Shown: one piece after another, positions 58,029-64,000 of the stretch
Numbering within the stretch: the stretch's first letter is position 1
Layout of the letters: the number at the start of each line of letters is the position of its first letter
Notes under the pieces: model-generated
The model's database searches: none
What the model was told of the DNA's origin: nothing
What the model saw: the letters and a program-made list of their open reading frames with translations, nothing else
Made by a program: the position numbers and the translations under genes
NCBI RefSeq assembly: GCF_023278565.1
Contig: NC_064680.1
Location: 3,472,001-3,536,000, forward strand
Length of the DNA stretch: 64,000 nucleotides
Origin: Colletotrichum lupini
Taxonomy: Eukaryota > Ascomycota > Sordariomycetes > Glomerellales > Glomerellaceae
Reading direction: 5' to 3'

Positions 58029-59225
58029 TCAATAAGCACTACACCAGCGCCCACCAAGAGGGAGCTTGTTCTTCTCCAGAAGCTCGAGCCTAGCCTCATT
58101 CTTGCCGTCGTCTGCGTACTTTTCCTGAATCTCCTTCTCCAGCATCATCCAATCTGGTTCGCTGTCTTCCACCGTCGTTGTATCCGAAAGAGTGAGATCT
58201 CCTACAGCTAAGGTATCTGTGTCGCTTTCGGAGTTTTCCCAATCATCGACAAATCGAACCGTGATCTCATCGCTCTCGCCCTGCAAAATACTAGCGTCGG
58301 TTGTCCAGTGGAACAAGTCGCTGCCAGTATTGAGATGAGGCCCAAAACCGTTGAACTCGATGACCTTGGCATCCCACCTAATACTATCCTGACTCGGCGG
58401 GGTCACCAAAACATCCATGGTGCAGGTGTCAAAGGGAATGTGGCCTTTGACGTTATTCCATACATCAACCACGGCTTCCACGAGGCCATCCGAGTAGCGC
58501 TCACGCCATCCTTTCTTTTCCCACCAAATATCTTGACTGACAGCAGTGACTTTCCCCTTGTAGCAGAAGACACGGAGCTCATGTTCAAGCCTGATTTCCG
58601 GTGACCATCGCTCGACTACCAAGGCCTCACCTGGGTCTTCGCTCCAGACTCCGTCCGCAAGAGCCAGCAGTCGGCCAGCAACCCTACCACTTGTGAGAAG
58701 ACGGCCGAGAACAACTTCAGCGGTGGGCGGAAGAGGATCCGGCTTGGCAGTAGGTGCTCCGTTTGCGAAGCTGTCCTTGGCTGATGTCGCACTGAGTCTG
58801 ATGAAGATAGGGTCCTTGCACACCTTGGTAGCGTCGTCCAAAATAGACTGAATACTGGCAACAACGAACTTCCCTTCTGGCGTGCCGAGAGCAGTCCTCA
58901 TATTGGAGTTGAGCATCTTTTGTAACACATAGCCGAGTTTAGCCAAGAGCTCGGCTGAGAGTGTCTCGATTTTCAAGACTTCAGTCGCCATGAAAGGCGT
59001 CAGCTGATCAGAATACCAGAGATGGTAAAGGTACTTGTTGTTTCCTTCGGCATATAATGCATCGAACTCTTTGGTACCGACAGAAATCTCATCACCCCAT
59101 GGGTGCATTGTATGATGGTTGTGAGAGTTAGCCCCAGCATGATGACGGAATGGGTCATCAGCCACAGGGAGTGCGAAGGAGTAGACATCGGATGTGACCC
59201 ATTGAACCACAAATTTGGAAGCCAT
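58029..59225 (-). CDS. CDC123/D123-like protein (ATP-grasp-related)
   Basis: 398 residues from ATG 59225. True CDC123 is an ATP-grasp-type chaperone that assembles eIF2. Family-like blocks: IFIRLSATSAKDS (residues 140-152), LVVERWSPEIRLEHELRVF (202-220), AVSQD (228-232), DVLV near 271, and VIEFNGFGPHLNTG (288-301) followed by FHW, matching the D123 order 'R-SPKD ... E-R-F ... ISQ ... DV ... IDFNP'. The tail is acidic. An upstream in-frame ATG at 59375 was rejected because a TATATATA box (59326-59333, minus strand) lies between the two and about 100 bp before the chosen start. A conventional CDC123 is a single essential gene with a more standard sequence, so this diverged form is more likely a paralogue of unknown role. 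Confidence 0.7.
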   Translation of the reverse strand: MASKFVVQWVTSDVYSFALPVADDPFRHHAGANSHNHHTMHPWGDEISVGTKEFDALYAEGNNKYLYHLWYSDQLTPFMATEVLKIETLSAELLAKLGYVLQKMLNSNMRTALGTPEGKFVVASIQSILDDATKVCKDPIFIRLSATSAKDSFANGAPTAKPDPLPPTAEVVLGRLLTSGRVAGRLLALADGVWSEDPGEALVVERWSPEIRLEHELRVFCYKGKVTAVSQDIWWEKKGWRERYSDGLVEAVVDVWNNVKGHIPFDTCTMDVLVTPPSQDSIRWDAKVIEFNGFGPHLNTGSDLFHWTTDASILQGESDEITVRFVDDWENSESDTDTLAVGDLTLSDTTTVEDSEPDWMMLEKEIQEKYADDGKNEARLELLEKNKLPLGGRWCSAY

Positions 59226-59325
59226 ATCAGATATTGCGGTGGAAGGTTCGTATAAAAGTGACCGCAGAACGCAAAGAGGACCATAGTGAATGTGAGATAG
59301 GGCTAGAGCAGGGGCTGATTTCCAG

Positions 59326-59333
59326 TATATATA
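59326..59333 (-). promoter_or_regulatory. TATA box of the CDC123-like gene
   Basis: TATATATA, 101 bp upstream of ATG 59225 on the minus strand. It decides the start codon, since the upstream in-frame ATG would lie outside the transcript. Confidence 0.6.
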
Positions 59334-60048
59334 CCACCCGCTCCTAGGGATTTGCCAGTTTAGAGCACTATCCATATTATGAGTTGTCCATCTTTGCTCA
59401 TGGCTACCACCAGGGTTACCCAGGCTCCTTTCCCCTCACATAGTGGTCCGCCATCGAGAACCCCGTCACGTCGGAGTTCCAAAAGCTGTGTGAGGTTATG
59501 CCGTTGCCTGATGTCACCGTGTCAGCAAATTACATGAGACGTCGTTGGCCACCACAATCAGTAAGGGAAGGCAGTGTGTCAGCTTTCAAGTTATGTGACT
59601 TATCATCTATCCTTTTTCGTCGAGACGTACCCTCTGGCACATCGGGCGTCGTGTGATCAGCCACATATTCAATATTTAACCAACCAGCCATCAGCGTTCA
59701 CATGCCTGTATCGATCAGTCCATGCTCACATACCAAATTAACCGGAAGCCCGCATGGTAGCTTGGACTTGTGCCGTTCCGCTTCCATCCTCGTAGTCAGG
59801 CGGAGCTGTCGTACCATCTCACTGCATGCGCGGGACTTGTCGAATTGGTGTTTATCTTTGAATCTCTACTTGATTGCTGAGGTCGGGCACAAAGCAAAAG
59901 TCAGAAGATCTACTACAGTATTAGAAAGACGGTGCATAAAAACAATTCCACTGTGTCAATAAAATCAGCGCTTCCAGATTTTCCGATGCCTTTTCGACTT
60001 TCGCTCCTGCAAAGTTTACGACCACGGACGTAACGTGTTGTATCACGG
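59334..60048. other. Intergenic region between the CDC123-like gene and Copia copy 2
   Basis: No gene recognised and no RIP signature. The five bases before the LTR are CACGG (60044-60048), presumably one half of a target-site duplication whose partner lies beyond the window. Confidence 0.5.
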
Positions 60049-60253
60049 TGTTAGTATCCCTATTGCAGGGTAGTTGGTTCGAACCGTAGTTAACGAAGAG
60101 ATTAATTAAACTATTTAAATATCTGCGTAGTAGGTATAAAAAGGAGGTTCTAACCGTAGGTTAGGCTAGCTACGATAATTATAAATAGGGCCCCTAATTA
60201 GCCCCTACGTAGTTAGTTATATACCGCGGTCAAATTAGATTTCTAATCTAATA
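60049..60253 (-). repeat. 3' LTR of Copia copy 2
   Basis: 205 bp, plus-strand start TGTTAGTATCCC and end TCTAATCTAATA. It aligns without gaps to both LTRs of copy 1. Its outer edge keeps TGTTAGTATCCC, while the inner edge is transition-mutated. Confidence 0.93.
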
Positions 60254-63200
60254 CTAACTTTCTCTTTTTTTTATTAATTTAACTACTACGGTTAGAGGTA
60301 TAATTCGACCTCGGGCCCGTTTACTAAGTCGTCTCCTTTTCCCCCTTTTCTCTATTTTTTTTATATAACCTATCCCTCTATTTATATAATAACTTTTCTA
60401 TTACTTATAAATTACTCTAATCCCTTATTTAGTACTGCTTTTATAAAAGCGTTTACGAGGTTATTTTTATTATTAATCTAACGGATCTCGAGTATCTCGT
60501 GCTTTTTATATAATTACCTAAGGGCTATAATATTAATTATAAACCTCTTTTCTTTTATCGTTCCTAATTTAACGAGGTATTCGTATAGCGAATAAGAATT
60601 AGTATAGATAACTATTAAAATAAGTAAAAGGCTAATTCGATCGGTAATCTTTTTTAGTATTATTAAAATCGTATAGGAGAGGTTAACGCCGTTAACTATA
60701 CTATAAACCTCTAATACTAATATACTTTTTATTACCCGCTTACTTTTAATTAACGAGTAGTAGATTATATTACTATATATAGTAAATTCGTTCTTACTTA
60801 TACTCTTATTAGCTAGGATAATAATATACCCTAATTACGAAATAAGGTCGTTATTATTTATAAATAACTTATTAACGAAGACGTAAAGCTTATTAGTCGT
60901 AAAGTCGATCGGGTAGTAAATAAGACCTCGATCGAGATTCGTTTATTACTACTTAAGCTACTTATTAAGTACCTTAACGTCTCGTTTAGTTAGATTTATA
61001 GCTTATATTACTTTAGTATAATTAAAAGTTACTTCGGGCTAATAAATACTCGTAATATATACCCCTTATATAAGCTTAGCCTTATACCGCTTTTTAATAT
61101 TAGTTATATTCGGATCGACGAGTTTAATTTTCTCGCCCTACCCCTTTTATTAAAAAACGACGGTTTTCTTTTTAATTATAAGAATCCCGCTATTAAATAC
61201 TAGGGGGGTATTTATTATAAGGACCTCTTTTAGCTTCGCTACGAATCCTGCTTTTTAAAGCTCCTTATCCTCTTTCTTTATAAAGTTAATATTAAATAGG
61301 CCTAATATATCGTTAGTTTATATTCTAACGATCCTAAATTAGTCGCTTTTGTACTCCGCGACTAGTAAGTACGGGTTATATATAGAAGTAATTATTAATA
61401 ATTAATTAATATAGAAATCGTAATAGGTAGCTTATTAATAGGTGCCCGATTCTGCGAGCCTATATAGTAGCTTAAGCACTTTAATAATCGTGCTTTTTAG
61501 GTACTTACTAGCTATTTCCTTTAGTAAATAGGCTAGGATTTTTTTTATAAGCCCTATAGCTAATTAGGTATAGGCCTAGGTAATATTATAGCTCTAAATC
61601 TCGTATCCCTTTTTCCGTAATAATACTATTAGTACTATTATTAATCGTTAGTTATAGCGCTATATAGTAGGCGATTATATAAGTAGCGTTGCCTTTTTAA
61701 CGTCGCTATATTTCTAAATTACGTATTTAGACTTCTCGTATAGCTAGGGTGTTCTTTTCCCTTTAATTTTATAAACTATTCGTAATTTAAATATATAGAG
61801 GTTTATATATTTTTTTAAGTCGTATAGGATAAATCGATAGACCCCTCGATTGCGAAGAGTATTTATTTCGATAAGATCTAATCCTTTATACGGCTTTTTA
61901 ATAGTTATAATTACGCCTTCTTTACGTAGTTTAACCGCTAGCTCGAAATTAGCTTTTTTTTTTATTATATAAAAAGTATTAATTACCTCGTTACTAATAA
62001 TAAATTACTGCGTTAGGGCTTGTTACCGTAGTCTTTTATAACGTCTTGCTAGTAGTATTAGTGCCCTTTTAGTAATTTCCTTTTCCTCGTCGTTTATTAG
62101 TATTACTACGACGATTTTATTAAGGATAATTTCTTATACCTCTATTACGGGTTATATAGCTTCCCCTAGCTCTTTTTCTTTTTATAAGTTAGAAATTACC
62201 TCGATAGGATTTATATAATATAGTCTAATTACTATAATTAATACCTTAAGTAACTAGTTACGATCTTTTATAACTACGTAAGAACGCTCGTTAACAGAAA
62301 TTAATTTATATAGCCTAGCCTATTATTAAGTGATTTTACGCTATACTCGTATATCCGAATTTAGGGGCATATTTAAATTAACCCCTATATTAGGCTTATT
62401 ATATATAGTAATTACCTTATTAACTTACTTTTTTATACTTACCTCGCGCAGTGCCCGTATTACTTTTTTAATTACTTAAGCTCGCTAGCTTATATTTAGT
62501 AACGGTAGCGAGGCTAAGGTCGTTTTTAAATATACTTTAAATATTAGAAGCGTCGGTATAAGCCCGTTAGGCCCTATAGTATCGTTATAATATTTAAATA
62601 CCGTTTAGAGGTATTCGTTATTATCGGAATCGGGATTTTCCTTTTTAATAATTTTAAACGCTCTTTTTAATTATTAGTACGCCCTTTTTATTTTTTTAAT
62701 ATTATAATACGCTTTAACGGGTACGATTTTTAATTATATACCGTAAGCCGTCGTATTTTTTTTAAATTCTATTAACTTAAAACTAATATTAGCGTTAGTT
62801 TTAATACTATTTAGCGGTCCTTAATATATATTAATTTAGCTTTTTTATAGAGCTACCTATACTATTTTTACTTATAAATCCTATAGGAATTGCCCTACTT
62901 AGAATAATATAGCCTCGTCGATTATATATAAGACCGGTCGACTATTTAAGTAGAAGATATTAACTACGATCTCCTAATTAAAGTTAAGCTTATCCCGTAA
63001 TTTAAATTTAAATTTACGTAGGCTCTATATATTTATTTAGTATTAGTAATATACTTTCGTTAACTACTTTAGCGCCCCTATTTCGATATTATTATTACTT
63101 AAATGCTTTAGGAAGTTATATAGCCTCGCGACTAATAAGTAGCTAAATCTTTAGTATAATTATCTAAGCTTACTTTCCGTTAGGTAATTAATCGACTTCG

Positions 63201-64000
63201 TATTATTAATAAGCCTTATAAACGCGTGCCCCTATTATTATTTAACTATTTCGAAGTACTTACGGCTAGAGATTCTATTCTTTATATTATCGAATATAAT
63301 ACCTAGTCGATCTATATCTTTTAGATATAGGAGAAATAGGGTATTAACGAGTAAGATATAAAAAGTTATCGTTCCGAAGTACGTCTCTACTTTTACTATA
63401 CCTAGGGTAACGATTTCTTTACCTAGGCCGAAGCTAATCCTCGTAATACTTATTATTAACGTATTAAGCGTTACTAATACGATTTTCTATAGCGCTTAGA
63501 ATTACCCTTTTTTTCTTATTAACTATTATAATGCCCCAGTATCTAAGATAATCTTATAGAAATTATCTAAGCCGTACCTTTTATTTATATAGAATACTTA
63601 TATAAGCTTAGTATTTAAGTAATTTAAGTAGTATAAAAAGGGCCCCTCTAACTACCCTTAAAATTACTTAATACTATGTCTCTTCTTTTTAAATATTAAG
63701 AGAGTAGAATTTTGCGCTATTAGATTCGTCCTTTCGCCCACCTCTATATCCGTTATTTAAGGGACCTTCCCTTACTATCTATAAATAAAAGCCTACTTAT
63801 TAAGGGCTTTTATTACTTTTTATTCGTTTAGCCTCGTATATCCTCCCGAGGCTAACGGGGCGAAGAAAGAGTAGTTAATATCGTCGACTTTATTATAATC
63901 TAATTCGTTAATATAAGGGGTAAGATCTTTTTTATCTTCCGAATCTCTTATAAGGTACGGGTACTTTAGGCCGCTAAATTAGCTACTTTCGCTAGGTTCT
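60049..64000 (-). mobile_element. RIP-mutated Copia LTR retrotransposon, copy 2 (inverted, runs off the window)
   Basis: Same family as 30485-37905 in opposite orientation. The 205-bp 3' LTR (60049-60253) is followed by a polypurine tract (pyrimidine-rich on the plus strand, 60254-60275), then interior sequence matching copy 1 read backwards. For example, the segment around 60310-60340 corresponds to the GGGCCCGAGGTCG region near 37640-37655 of copy 1. RNase H, reverse transcriptase and integrase relics follow in reverse order. Everything is TA-rich with stops on all frames. The 5' LTR is outside the window. Confidence 0.93.

Noticed and set aside
59226..59375. 50-residue N-terminal extension of the CDC123-like protein from ATG 59375
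   Set aside because: A TATA box lies inside this extension, placing the transcription start downstream of that ATG. The extension also has no family similarity.

Overview
The window is genomic DNA from a filamentous ascomycete, most likely a Sordariomycete. Genes are split by short 57-149 nt introns with GT..AG ends and CTAAC-type branch sites. Gene-bearing DNA is GC-rich in third codon positions and lies between sharply bounded AT-rich blocks in which almost every CpA/TpG has become TpA, the signature of repeat-induced point mutation (RIP). I cannot name the genus from sequence alone.

Layout. 1-8.65 kb: the start of a secreted or anchored proline/valine/serine-rich protein (-), nicotinate phosphoribosyltransferase NPT1 (-) and the ribosome-biogenesis factor UTP4 (+). 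8.65-18.9 kb: a 10-kb GC-normal stretch with no gene I can support. 18.9-20.4 kb: PNG1, a peptide:N-glycanase homologue whose catalytic Cys is Val. 23.74-26.57 kb: a RIP-destroyed Mutator-like DNA transposon with exact 50-bp terminal inverted repeats (TIRs) and an 8-bp target-site duplication (TSD). 28.4-30.2 kb: a carotenoid/stilbene cleavage dioxygenase (+). 30.485-37.905 kb: a RIP-mutated Copia LTR retrotransposon with 205-bp LTRs and TSD GGTCC, inserted into the last coding exon of a GH7 cellulase gene (-). The last codons of the cellulase lie 7.4 kb away at 30461-30479. 60.05 kb to the window end: a second copy of the same Copia family in inverted orientation.

Between the two Copia copies is a 22-kb gene island. 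Its left half looks like a carbohydrate-use locus: GH7 cellulase, Gfo/Idh/MocA oxidoreductase 1, an MFS sugar transporter, the paralogous oxidoreductase 2, a divergently transcribed Zn2Cys6 regulator, and a GH93 exo-arabinanase-type enzyme. A reasonable inference is extracellular polymer cleavage, sugar uptake and intracellular oxidation by two related dehydrogenases under the local regulator; the substrate is not shown by sequence. The right half holds an uncharacterised multi-pass membrane protein, an aldo/keto reductase-like protein lacking two catalytic residues, and a CDC123-like protein.

Exon structures were derived by hand from splice consensus, reading frame and family resemblance. 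All the spliced models given keep frame. No database search was possible.
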